A stretch of 64,000 bases of DNA. It comes from Hippophae tibetana (Eukaryota; Streptophyta; Magnoliopsida; Rosales; Elaeagnaceae). Location: assembly GCA_037013495.1 (NCBI GenBank), contig CM072811.1:16436659-16500658 (forward strand), read 5' to 3'. Below the pieces are notes generated by a model. That model was given only the letters and a program-made list of their open reading frames with translations. It was not told the origin of the DNA and ran no database searches. The number at the start of each line of letters is the position of its first letter. The stretch's first letter is position 1. A program made the translations under genes and the position numbers. Shown one piece after another: positions 43,433 to 54,099 of this stretch.

Positions 43433-44500
43433 CTTGTTGCCCATATAATAACCTAGTTCGACACACGAACCAGATCCTTTTCCAAAGCTAACAATACCTA
43501 ATATGGTGTTACCAGGAATCATAGATTAGTAACGTAAAGAATATTGTATTGTAAACCTCGAGGACCACCCTCAATCACAAGCCATCAAATTTCACCAAAG
43601 GACACATAGTCTATATAAGTCTCAAATCATGTACCGAAGGCACATAGATAATTAACGTATGTACATAGCTAACAATTTTATCTTTTAGCATAATAACATA
43701 TCATACATAGCTAATAATATGAGAATTCAGACTACTTAGCTCAAACCACTCTTACAAAGATGTTCTCACAAATCTAGTAAAATAGTCTACCACCCTATTT
43801 TATGCTCACATAAATATATCACTATTATCGAAACACAATAAAGATAATGAGTGATAATGGAACTCAAAATGATCAAAAACTTTGGTAGAGTTTTTATAGG
43901 ATTTTTGAACTAATTACAACAATTAATAAGGGGCTATTTATAGAACATTCCCAACAACTAGACCACTTTACCATGATCCTCTCTATAAACCCCACCAAGC
44001 ATCCTTTCTCATATAGAAATTTTCATGAATATAGTAAAATAGTCTGCCATATAGTTTTATGCTCAAATAGTAGGATAAGTGATAAGAGAATTCGAAATGA
44101 TCCAAAATTTTGACAGAGTATTGGTAGGATTTTCAAACTAATTACAACAATTAATAAGGGAGTATTTATAGAACATTCACAACAACTAGATCACCTCACC
44201 ACAATCCTTTCCATGGACCTCACCAACCACCTTTGCAAGGTAGTGGTGAGGGGTGTGGCGAGGAGGTATGAGAATGGGTATGATGAAGTGCCAAAAATCA
44301 TAATTTTTTCATTTCAAAAATTGTCGAGTTATTTCCATAAATATTTGCTTCAGAAATAAACCAAAGTATGACACTCATATCCTAGCAAGCATCCTAAGCA
44401 ACCAACCCTATAGTATATAAAAACATGCTTTCAATAACAATGTTCCTAACTATGTGTGTGTGCATTAAAATAAATAGACACTTTGTTTTGCATATGAGAA
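43433..44500. other. Unassigned DNA with a tandem duplication
   Basis: No ORF with a domain. 43774-44008 and 44031-44236 are imperfect direct copies (TAGTAAAATAGTC, AACTAATTACAACAATTAATA, ATTTATAGAACATTC, ACAACTAGA) with a spacing near 257 bp, shortened by a small deletion toward the right. Both contain a TATA-like sequence on the minus strand (CTATAAATA), so this may be duplicated promoter sequence of an unrecognised LTR. Confidence 0.55.
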
Positions 44501-44576
44501 GCCAACACACAAACACAAAGTACAAATGGACTCATAGAGTGTTCCAACTCTTTTTGCAGCTCAAATTGCTTACTTA

Positions 44577-46260
44577 TTAAAAAGCCTTCACTAAATTATC
44601 CTTTTTCCTAATGGATTCTTCTAGGATTATGATAGAATAATATAGATCCTTAATATTGTTTTGGATAGTCTTCCATTTAGCATTCTTTTTAGAATGAGTA
44701 TACCCAAGATACTCTTTATTACTTTCCAACATTATCACCTTCTTTTTTAAAATGACAATTTCTTTAACTTTTTCTTTTGATAAATCATGTTTAACTTTCG
44801 TTTGATTTACTTTATTCAAATATAAGTTCTTTAAGTTGTCTTCCAGAAACTTCATTCTAGCCTTGTTGGATTCAAATCTGACAATCAATAACCATGTTGT
44901 TGTATCTCTTTTGAATGATCTCATATTTCTTAGAGAGATCATCCTTAGCTCAGTTGATCGATGACTTCTTTTCCTTAAGAAAGACTTTTAACACGTTCAA
45001 ATCTTTATCATTTCATCAATTCTTTCCAAAGCATTATTTCGAGATTTTTCCTACTTGATATGGCACTATAAAGAGCTCATTGTAAGTGTTCAGTAACTTA
45101 TCTTTATCATCATCTCATTATCAATAAACTTGTAAACTTGGTCATAGTTGAAAATGGTTCCGTAATAAATTTTGAAGCCATTAAGGGAATAAAATTGTTC
45201 CCATCCTCTTTTGTGCTAATTTTGCTACTATTTATAATAGTAACTTCAACTTTCATTGCTCTCTTACCAGTTTGTCTATGAAAACAAAGTACATAAATGT
45301 GCCTTAGGACCTCTATTATGATGTTTATCATTATCCTAAGTATCTTCATTCTTCTTAATAGGCCTTGAGTCTCTTTTCATTGAGCTTTCATTTCTAGGAC
45401 CACAATAAGAGTTCTTCTTACTTTTGAAGAATTTAGCAAATGTTTTGGCTATCGAAACCATCTCTTAGTTATTAGGGCTGCCACTAGAACATGCTTTTCT
45501 TTGCTACTCTTACTCTTGGTAAACTTTAGAACTAAGTTTTTTTCTTTGTTAGCAGTAGCTCTCCCCGTTTTTGGGGTGATGGATACGAAAAGCTTGAATA
45601 TCACCAACCAACCTATGAACTGTTAGGTTTTCTATCTTGAAAGTATTCTTGATACTAGTGATATTTTCTTTAAATTGTGCGGGTAGACTTGATAGAACTT
45701 TTTCAACCTACATCTCCTTTTCAATTGGATGACAAAGGTCATGAAAAGTATTTATATCATCTCAGAATTTTGAATAGAATTTTTCAAAGGTTTCATCTTT
45801 TTCCATTTGATGCAACGCGTGATCAATGTTAATTCAATTTAAAATTGAATTTTTAACTATAGAGGTACCTCATACATTACTACTAAGATGTACCTTGCTT
45901 TCTTTGAACTCTAGTAAGCTCAAATGCATATGTAATTATCTGGCATAACAAATATAGTAATGGTATATGACCCCTTATTAATCCAATTGCATTCTTTGCT
46001 TTCTTCTTTTGTCAATTCTATCATCAACTTGACAACTTCTGAACCATCGATAAGTGTCTTCTTAAGATGCATCCATAAGGGTTGTACTTGAAATCAAATG
46101 GGGTCTCCCATTGGGGCACACATCTAAGACTTCCAATAGGCATATTTTTTCCCATTGAAAAGATGAGGTCTTCCTTACCATAATCCATCATGGTGAAAGT
46201 GTGTGCATAAAATAAAGCTAGAAATTGATCAATACTATAGCAGTTAAACCCAACTAGGTT
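44577..46260 (-). pseudogene. Copia gag (UBN2-type) remnant
   Basis: Minus-strand words, with stops: TKEESKECNWINKGS near 46010, FKESKVHLSSN near 45910, MEKDETFEKFYSKF near 45800, VEKVLSSLPAQFKENITSI (45710-45650) and IENLTVHRLVGDIQAF near 45625. This is the order of the plant UBN2 gag domain (the ...VLxSLPxxF... block is diagnostic). The ORF 44577-44942 adds a Lys-rich coiled coil (LEDNLKNLYLNKVNQTKVKH). Confidence 0.65.
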
Positions 46261-46265
46261 TACTT

Positions 46266-46277
46266 GCTTTGATACCA
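46266..46277 (-). other. Copia primer-binding site
   Basis: Minus strand TGGTATCAAAGC, next to an LTR end (ACTTTCAAT). It matches the initiator-tRNA-Met PBS with one change. Confidence 0.7.
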
Positions 46278-46518
46278 ATTGAAAGTATACACTTGATGTA
46301 CTACTAAGAAGAAGGTGATGTAATCATGGTAAAGACTCAACAACTCTTGCCCACAACAGAAACAAATAACAATATTACTAAACAAGTAAAAAAACAAAGA
46401 GAAGAAAATAATTAGATAATCACAGTTTTAGATATGTTAGAAAATAGTAATGATAGAAAATACTTTCCAATGACAACGAATCCTAAACATATTCGGTTAT
46501 CACTCTAATTGTACTAGC

Positions 46519-46933
46519 TGTTAGGAATGTTACATGTATAAGGGTCATTATCTTAGAAACTTGAGTTGCCTCACTTGGATGAGAGCCAGGTGTATCAAGC
46601 ACTATATATATGGCAACCTAGCTCTAGAGTATACTAATTTTTCTATAGAGCACTCCACCTAGCAACTTGATCATGTGGACACTAGTATTAAGAAACCTAG
46701 TGGCATTCTATGACTCTACCCCTTACCCATGCAAGATATGTACAAATTCTTGTGACCTAATTCCTAGGGCAATGACTTGGCTTCACTGAATGTGTTATTA
46801 TTATAAAAGTGTCATGTTTAGGTCAACTATGACACTTTGACACCATACCTACCAATGTAATATAGACACCTACCCCTTGTATGTCTATATATACCTCATT
46901 TATGAGAGGAATAAAGGATATGAGTATTATCTT
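46519..46933 (+). repeat. Extra Tat-family LTR copy, 3'-truncated
   Basis: TGTTAGGAATGTTACATG to GAGTATTATCTT. It aligns along its whole length with the next LTR (46934-47382) and the 3' LTR (59899-60318), but lacks the last 65 bp or so. The next LTR starts directly after it, giving an LTR-LTR tandem. Confidence 0.85.
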
Positions 46934-47382
46934 TGTTAGGAATTTTATGCGTATAGTGGTCATTATCCTAGCGACCTGAGTTACCTTGCTTAGATGAGCA
47001 CCAGGTGTATCGAGCACCTTGTATATGGCGGCCTAGCTCTAGACTATACTAATTTTCCTCTTAATCACTCCAGATAACAACCTAACCATATAGACACTAG
47101 TGTCAAGCAACCTGGTGGCTTTCCATGCAAGGGATGTACAAACTCCAACGACCTGATTCCTAGGGCAATGATCTAGCTTCACTGAACGTGTTATTGTTGT
47201 AAAAATTTCATGTTTAGGTTAGCTATAACACCTTAACAAAGTACCTAGCAATGTAATATAGACACCTACCCCTTGTATGTTTATATATACTTCATTTATG
47301 AGAGGAATAAAGGATATGAGTATTATCTTCATCCTAAACCCCTATCTAGAAACCTTAAAACACTAAAATCTCTCCAAATAAT
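46934..47382 (+). repeat. 5' LTR of element C
   Basis: Starts TGTTAGGAATTTTATGCG. It has a CTTATAAAG-poor U3 but a clear TATA-like TATGTTTATATATAC near 47277 and the end CTCTCCAAATAA before the PBS. The 3' LTR ends CACTAACA, so this copy's end has eroded by a few bases. Confidence 0.85.
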
Positions 47383-47400
47383 TGGCGCCCATCGTGGGGC
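47383..47400 (+). other. Primer-binding site of element C
   Basis: TGGCGCCCATCGTGGGGC follows the LTR end after ATAAT. TGGCGCC(C/G)xx(C/T)xGTGGGG is the common PBS of Tat-branch elements, different in its right half from the family S PBS. Confidence 0.8.
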
Positions 47401-49420
47401 CATAAATATTTCTAGTTTTTAGTTAGCATTTAAGACCTTGCATCTTACATACCTTGGAGAAATAGCTCATCTTGTAAGGACATTCAATCCACTCGATATG
47501 GCTAGCTCGTAATCTTGTTTTCAACAAACTAATAGCCCTACTTGCCTAACTCTAAACTTTGACATCAATGATCAAATACATCACTCCTCACCAATCAAAA
47601 TTTCGCATCGTGGCCAAAAACATTGTCATGCACGACCTTTAGTCAATGACAGTAGGTGAACTTCAATCCGTAATTACAAAGCTAGACTAGCCAGGACAGT
47701 TCCACAAACCACTAGCTCGGTTAACTACAACTTTGAAAGTGCATCTTATGAAAAATATGCCATGTTAGAGTGTCTTTAGAAACAAGTAACGAAACTACAA
47801 CAAGCATTCATTAAGTTTCAAAAGGACAACAAGAAACATAGATCGAGGTTGATATGGGATGATTATTTGAAAGTTGAAAGTTCATTCCATACCCTTTGCC
47901 TCCCTATAATGGTTAGCCATACACCTAGAATAGAGCGTGCATCACAAGATCCTTTCCAATGTATACCTAGTATAATCAAGGAACAACACACACCTATAGC
48001 TCCAATGCCCAACCTTATTCTAGAATCCACCTATATGGCCTCATTAACCCACAAGCATCTAGCACAAAATATCCCTCTCAATTCCTAGGATATTCGGGCT
48101 TAAGAGATGCTACCACTGTGGGATGTTTGATACCACACGATCGACAGAGTTTTACCCTTGAAGAAAAACTTATAGATATAGAGGAGAAAATAAAGGCGAG
48201 AATGAATGATCGGTTGAAAGGTCAAGAAAAAATAAGGCTATAGGACGATATCGAACCATTGTTCGATCAATTATCCACATCACCCTTTTTAGATGTTCTT
48301 GAGTTGATGACACCACCCCTAAATTTCATTGCCCCTAAGTGTCCTACTTATAGAGAGAAAAAAGACCCAATGGCTCATGTTATTTCCTTTTAGATGGCCA
48401 TGACCATTGTGAGTCACCCAAAAAACAAGAAAGAATCCATGCATTACACGTTGTTCACTACCACCATACAAGAGATAGCACAAATAATGGTTTCTTGGGT
48501 TACCCTCTAAGAGATAAAAACTTTTGATGCATTGGTGAAAGCATTTGTTACCAAATATGTATACTATAAGCTAATTTGGAAGGAGTCGTACCATTTGTTT
48601 TCAATCATACAAGAGGATGATGAGATAATTAAGACTTATATGAGGAGGTTTAAAATGGAGAAAATGAAATTTTAATATGTCCAAACTCCATTTACATTGA
48701 AACTTTCTAAAAAGGTATCAAGTGTGACATTGATATATTCATCAAATTGACTAAGACCACCCCACGATCTCTAAAAATGGTCTACGAAAAGGACTAGAAG
48801 TTTGTTAACGTGGAGAGAGAAAAGAAGTTTACTAAGGGATCGGTAAATAGAGCTATAACCAATCCCATCCCAATCAAAAGGGAAGAAAATAAGAAGGCTT
48901 ATGGGGATAAGCACCCTAATCTTCCTCATTTCAAACCCGTGATCACACCCTGGTAAAGTTCTAGAACTTGAGGAAGGGCGTTGTTCCCTTATTAGAGGTC
49001 CCACATTACTTTTCTCATTAGCTAAGGATATACAACGCATGGAGTGTATCAATCATGTAAACTAGCCGCAACCTATGAAAGCTCGACTTAGGTATCTCAA
49101 TAAGTATTGTGCATTCCATAAAGATATAGGCCATTGGACCAAGGATTTCCAATACCTTAAATGGGAAATCGAACATCTTCTATCAAAAGGATATTTGAGG
49201 GATATAGTTGACATAAATGTAGGGTCCGCAAGAACGAAATAAAAGAATGAAAAACCCACTAATCAAAGTGAATTTACTCCCCCAAATCTTGATCTCAGGA
49301 ACACTAACAAACTACTCAGCCTCCCCGAAGAAATGTCTCGATCATTTATAACATACATAGAGGACCAACTATGTTGAGTCATTCCAACAACTCAAGAAAG
49401 AGGTATGCCCAAGAAGATAG
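47401..49420 (+). pseudogene. Tat-type gag
   Basis: After a 400-bp leader/N-terminal part, words in order: DPMAHVISF-like (48365-48395), MHYTLFTTTIQEIAQIM (48440-48490), FDALVKAFVTKYVYYK (48521-48568), WKESYHLFSIIQEDDEIIKT (48578-48637), which form the retrotransposon gag capsid core. A zinc-knuckle-type stretch KYCAFHKDIGHWTKDFQYLK (49105-49164) keeps C and H positions though one Cys is Phe. At least six stops interrupt the gene. Confidence 0.82.
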
Positions 49421-49479
49421 GGACATGGATCAACTTATATACAATTTGAAGCATGAAGGACTTGGTCATCCTATCATTT

Positions 49480-49990
49480 TTCAAGCACGTGAGGTCCTAC
49501 CACCCTATGTTGACCTATTTTTATCACTATCATGATCGCACGCTATGAGATGCATAGAATCCTTATGGATAATGTTAGCTCTTCAAATTTGTTATATTTA
49601 TCCACGTTGTTAGATATATGGATAGAACCCAAGGAAATAATGAAATGGTAGATTCCATTGGTGGGTTTCAATGATAGTGTGACCATGTCAGTAGGGACTA
49701 TGTGTTTTAGGTCTCTATGGAAAGAGCAATGATCCTTACAAATTTTATGGTGTTGAAGCACCCTCACATCTCATAATGCAATTTTGGGTAGACCATGGAT
49801 CCATAAGATGAGAGAAATCCCCTCTATGTATCATAAACTTATCAAATATCCTATGGTTGAGGGGATAAGAGAGATAAAAGGAAAGCAAGATAAGGTAAGG
49901 AATTGTTATAATTCCGCCATGAAAATCACATTACCCTCATATCAAGGTAGCAACTAAAGAATGGAAAATGTTCAAATAAGGGGATAATGC
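49480..49990 (+). pseudogene. Tat-type aspartic protease
   Basis: LMDNVSSSNLLYLSTLLD-like reading (49563-49615) replaces the family's VDxGSSxDILYL active site: the Gly is Val. LVGFND near 49660 and HNAILGRPWIHKMREIPSMY (49771-49830) are clear family blocks, then VEGIREIKGKQD near 49860. Frameshifts between blocks. Confidence 0.8.
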
Positions 49991-50259
49991 AAGGAGTTAG
50001 GAGTCAGACCATGGTAGTTTCCCTAGTGTTTTATAAAATAGTTTACATAGGGGGGCATAAGTGAACAAATCCATAAAAATCAGTTCAATAACGAAAGTGG
50101 ATATTCTCCCATGATAAAAGTGATATCATCAAGAAGAAGGTCAATTCCTTAAAAAGTATAGGCTAGGTTCGTGAGGTCGATTAACCAATATGGTTAATGA
50201 ATGTTGTGTTGGAAAATAAGGTAGAGGAGAGCATAGAATGTGCGTTACAAACCTTAATA

Positions 50260-50840
50260 CATGACACCAAAGGATTACTTCCCATTGCTAAACATTGATC
50301 AGTTAGTTGATGCCATGGTTTTCTTTGAAACAATGAGTTTAATGGATTCATATTTAGGGTACCATAAGATCTGCATACATCCTAGAGATGAAGAAAAAAT
50401 GACATTTATCATGGAATAAGGGACCTATTGCTATACAAGGATGCCTTATGGTCTAAGAAATGTTAGGGTTACCTACCAAAGGCTGGTCAATAGGATGTTT
50501 AAGGATCAAATAGGTCAAACTATCCACGTATATGTGGACGACATGATAGTTAAAAGTAATTAGGCCAAGGACCATCTTTCTGATTTGGCTGAGGTTTTTT
50601 CCATAATAAGAGGTTATAAGATGCAACTTAACCTAAATAAGTGTGTCTTTCGAGTAACCTTGGGGAAGTTTATAGGTTATTTTGAGTCATTGAAGGGATA
50701 TAAGCTAATCTTGACAAGATTTTGGCTCTGATAAACATGAGATTTCTAAGTTGTAGCAAGGAGGTCCAACAACTAAATGGTCACATCACTGCATTGGGCC
50801 ATATCATTTCCATGTGCATGGAGAAGTGCCTACCAATTTT
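50260..50840 (+). pseudogene. Tat-type reverse transcriptase
   Basis: Words: PKDYFPLLNIDQLVDAM (50268-50320), SYLGYHKICIHPRDEEKMTF (50348-50407), a stop after IME, YCYTRMPYGLRN (50431-50464), TYQRLVNRMFKDQIGQT (50471-50520), and the catalytic YVDDMIVKS (50531-50557) with both Asp intact. The start of RT is joined to a shortened connection after the protease. Thumb/connection words LNLNKCVFRV and GKFIGYF follow. Confidence 0.88.
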
Positions 50841-51296
50841 TAGTTCTTAAAGAAAAACAAGGAATACGTGTGAGATACAAATTGTGAATGAGCTATCCAA
50901 TCCACCAAAGTATACTTAGAAAAGGTGCCTCTTTTAGTTAATCCTACTATGGGCGAGGTACTATATATGTATGTGGCTTTCACAAAGAAAGTCACTAGTG
51001 TTGTATTGGTAGTCGACAGGGAAGAGAGACAACAACCCATATACTATGTGAGCCACTCCTTGACAGGGGCACAAAAATAGTATCCTCTATTGGATAAGGC
51101 AACATTCATAATAAGAATGGCTACATTGAAACATAGACACTACTTTAAAGCACATAAGATATTCGTCCCTAAGTCATATCCCTTGAAGAATATCCTGAGG
51201 AAGCCAGAAAAATCTGGTTGCTTTTCTCAAATAGCAATTGAACTAAGTGAGTTTGAGATACATTATAAAACCTTGCTAGCAATCAAGGGATAGGCT
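50841..51296 (+). pseudogene. First RNase H (Gypsy type), up to the nested LTR
   Basis: LYMYVAFTKKVTSVVLV-like (50963-51013), YYVSHSLTGAQK (51042-51077), the stop at 51078 replacing the Trp/Arg codon, then open 51090-51293 with MATLKHRHYFKAHKI and LSEFEIHYKTLLAIKG. This is the typical end of the Gypsy RNase H and its tether. The frame is broken at 51291 and the S-type LTR starts at 51297. Confidence 0.8.
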
Positions 51297-52549
51297 TGAC
51301 GAGTGCTTAAAAAGCATTAAATATACCATGTTTTAATGTCATTTAATTAATAAAATGGATTTATATTTTAGACAAATCTATTTGTTTAGATTAATAGTAA
51401 CTTTTAAAACATAAACTAATTTTCGATTCAACAAATTTTGTAGTGCAATTACTATGAGAGTTTTTCTAGTCTTAAAATCAACTATTCAAAGTTCTATAAG
51501 GATATTATTAAGGTATTAATTATATTCCTTTTGTAGTCTATATATCTATGTTGCTTCTTTAGTGTCATTCTTGATTTGTCTGTGATCAATTATAACATGT
51601 CTTGGCTGATAGTGAATATGATATAATAATAACCTTGTTATGCTTGCAAAATATTGAATAGGTAAAATATTTTCTTAAAATAAATTTATTTTATTTATAG
51701 TTAAGATTTTTGTAAAGAATGTTATTTGAAGGAATACATTACTCTTAATAACAAATTTAATATGATAGTTAAAATTAAGATTTAATTACCTAGACTTAAT
51801 TTGGAGTAATAATTTTTTTATTTTAGATTTAATTATTTGGATATTTAGAAAGAAGCTTTATTTCAAAGGTTTTTTACAAAGAATTATTATTTGAAAATGT
51901 ATTAACAACATATTGTTTTTTAAATAGTTTTAAAACCTAAAAGTTATTTTTTAGATAATTAAATTCTTAAGTTTAATTTGGTCATCTTGAATAAAGTCTA
52001 ATAAACTGACTCTACCTAAAGCTATTATTAGATGATTTGCTATTTTCTTAAAAATAAAGCTGAAATTTAATATTTAATTAATCTGCTTAAGGATATTAGT
52101 TAATTAATATTAAACAAAAGAATTTGGGCCCCGCCTAAGGACACTTTCATACCAGAAAGAGAAAATCAATAAATATCAATTTATATCTTTAATAACCTAA
52201 ATAATATGATCAAGCATAATTACTGAATTATTATATCCATTATTCTCCACTATTTATGAATGTATTAAATTGCATGAGTATTTGTTGAATACATGACTAT
52301 CTTTATATTTATGCATTAGATTAGTTTTTTCAAAAACCAAATCATTGTGACAAAATGTTTAGGTTTAATTTTGTTTTCAAAAATTGAATAATATTTAAAA
52401 ACCACACAATATTACTTCCTTGAATTGACCTTGGGAGTGTACTTTTCATTTCTATAAATGATTCGTACACTTACGAGAATTAATAAAATTAAAAATAGAT
52501 AAGTATTTACGAAATTGGTATTATCTTTGATTTTGTTCATTAAGTTTTT
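51297..52549 (+). mobile_element. Nested family S LTR (divergent subtype) between the two RNase H domains
   Basis: Starts TGACGAGTGCTTAAAAAGC (TGATGAG changed at one base) and shares its first part with 4173-4880 and its later part with other S copies (CTTGTTATGCTTGC, CCTAAATAATATGATCAAGC, GACCTTGGGAGTGTAC). It ends TTTTGTTCATTAAGTTTTT. The host word GGCT is repeated at both sides (51293-51296 and 52550-52553). The U3/TATA part is deleted. The right edge keeps AGTTTTT, normally the spacer before the PBS, so it may be a deleted element rather than a strict solo LTR. Confidence 0.8.
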
Positions 52550-53080
52550 GGCTTGCTGATTTTATTGTTTAGTGGACTCAAGAGCCTACATATGAGCTTA
52601 AAGTTATGGTTCTAGTGTCGATTACTATAGTACCTCTTCTAAGTCTTTGGAAGGCATACATTGATGGGGCGAACAATTCAAGAGGATCGAGGATTGGAAT
52701 TGTCATACTAATTCCCATGGAAGCTTAATAGAGAAATGTCTCCACATCACTTTCTAGGCAACCAACAATGTTGCTGAATATGAGGCTTTGCTCCTTGCTT
52801 TGCACCAATTGATGACCTTGGGAGCCAGAAGGGTGTTGGTCTAAATTGACTCATGACTTATAGTGAACCAATTCAATAATAAGTTTGAGACCAAGGAAGA
52901 AAGGATGAAGCTTTATATGCAGAAGGTGAAAAAATAAAGGTAGCTTTCAAAATTTTTGAGATCAAGAAAATACCGAGAGGCGAGAATTCACATGTGGACT
53001 CCCTTGCTACTTTGGCATTGGCAATGAGATCGAAGTTGAAAAGGGTCATCCATGTGTCATGTTTGTCGTGACCAAGCATA
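52550..53080 (+). pseudogene. Second (archaeal-type) RNase H
   Basis: Resumes with LADFIV (52555-52572), then WKAYIDGANNSRGSRIGIVI (52649-52708; DG with catalytic-type Asp), ATNNVAEYEALLLALHQL (52756-52811; Glu of the EYEALL block present), and LATLALAMRS-like end near 53005-53033. The presence of this second domain places the element in the Tat branch. Confidence 0.82.
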
Positions 53081-53279
53081 ATGAGGGATAAGGGTAAGGA
53101 TAAAAGTCAATTGAGCACTAACTTCTCAACACAAACCTCTTGGTTGGCCCCATACTTGGAGTATCTCATTCACGATACTCTTCTTGAGGATAAGGATGAG
53201 GCACACAAAGTTATGAAAAAATCAAGGAATTATACCATGGGTACTCTATTGAAAATTTTATTGTGGACCATAGCTTAAA

Positions 53280-53945
53280 TGCCTACCAAATCCAGAAGCA
53301 CAAATAATTTTGAACAAATTACATGAAGGATGATGTAAAGATCATTCAGGAGGTAGAACCCATTCTCAAAGAATCATTAGATAGGGCTACCATTAGCCTA
53401 CTCTTCTAAAAGATTGCATTAACCATGTCAAAAAATGTGATAGGTGCCAATGACATGCTAATGTTTCACACCAGTCGGCCAATGACCTAAAGTCCACTAT
53501 CAGTCTATGACCCTTCCAAAAATAGGGATTGGATATTGTTTCCCATTACCTTTTACCTGAGGAACCTGAAAATTCAAAATGGTGGCAACTAATTATTTTT
53601 TTAAGTGGATAAAGGTTGAACCGTTAGCGAGAATCCAAGAAGTTAATGTGCGAAAATGTATCTAGCAAAATGTAATATGTCAGCATGGTTTGCTTCGTGA
53701 GCTAGTCATAGATAATGGATGCCAATTCACAAGACAATGGTTGGTGTCTTTTGTAACAAAATAGGTGTTAAGTTGTCATATTCCACTTCTTAAATACCTC
53801 ACGCAAACGATCAGGCAGAGTCATCAAACAAAACCCTTATCAATATATTACAAAAATGCTTGGAAGGAACAAAAGGAAAATGGGTAGATTAGCTACCCAA
53901 CATTTTTTAGGCCATAAGAATGACCCCTAGGGCAGAAAAGGTACC
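53280..53945 (+). pseudogene. Tat-type integrase
   Basis: KDDVKIIQEVEPILKE-like start at 53326, a frameshifted zinc finger region (ALTMSKNV near 53415), then core words: KWGLDIV-like near 53525, FFKWIKVEPLARIQEVNV (53599-53652), VIDNGCQFTRQW (53705-53740, catalytic Asp of DNG present), ANDQAESSNKTLI (53806-53843, Glu present), LPNILxAIRMTPRAEKVPFS-like (53897-53955). Several stops. Confidence 0.82.
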
Positions 53946-54099
53946 TTTTTCCTTTTTCAAAAAAAAAAAAAAACTCAAACTACATGAATAATTCACTAAC
54001 ATCTTGTTTTATTATTTCAAGTTACACTTGAAAAAAGAGGAAATTATAAAGTTAGCCATATCACAAATAAAATGGGTTTTATATATCAACATTGGTATG
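53946..54099 (+). other. Poly-A run and AT-rich spacer after integrase
   Basis: A 15-base A run near 53958-53973 inside the integrase tail reading, followed by AT-rich sequence. It is more likely slippage in a dead gene than an insertion tail, because no target duplication or 5' partner is visible. Confidence 0.4.

Larger units (their letters stand above)
44501..46518 (-). mobile_element. Copia element remnant (gag, PBS, LTR part), minus strand
   Basis: On the minus strand: LTR part (46518-46279), PBS (46277-46266), gag (46260-44577). Pol is missing. The gag type, with a coiled-coil second half, resembles the SIRE-like piece at 7600-8043, but the two do not align closely by eye. The left boundary is not defined. 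Confidence 0.6.

Noticed and set aside
53957..53973. Poly-A tail of a LINE or SINE
   Set aside because: It sits within the integrase tail reading with no 5' body and no target duplication; slippage is simpler.
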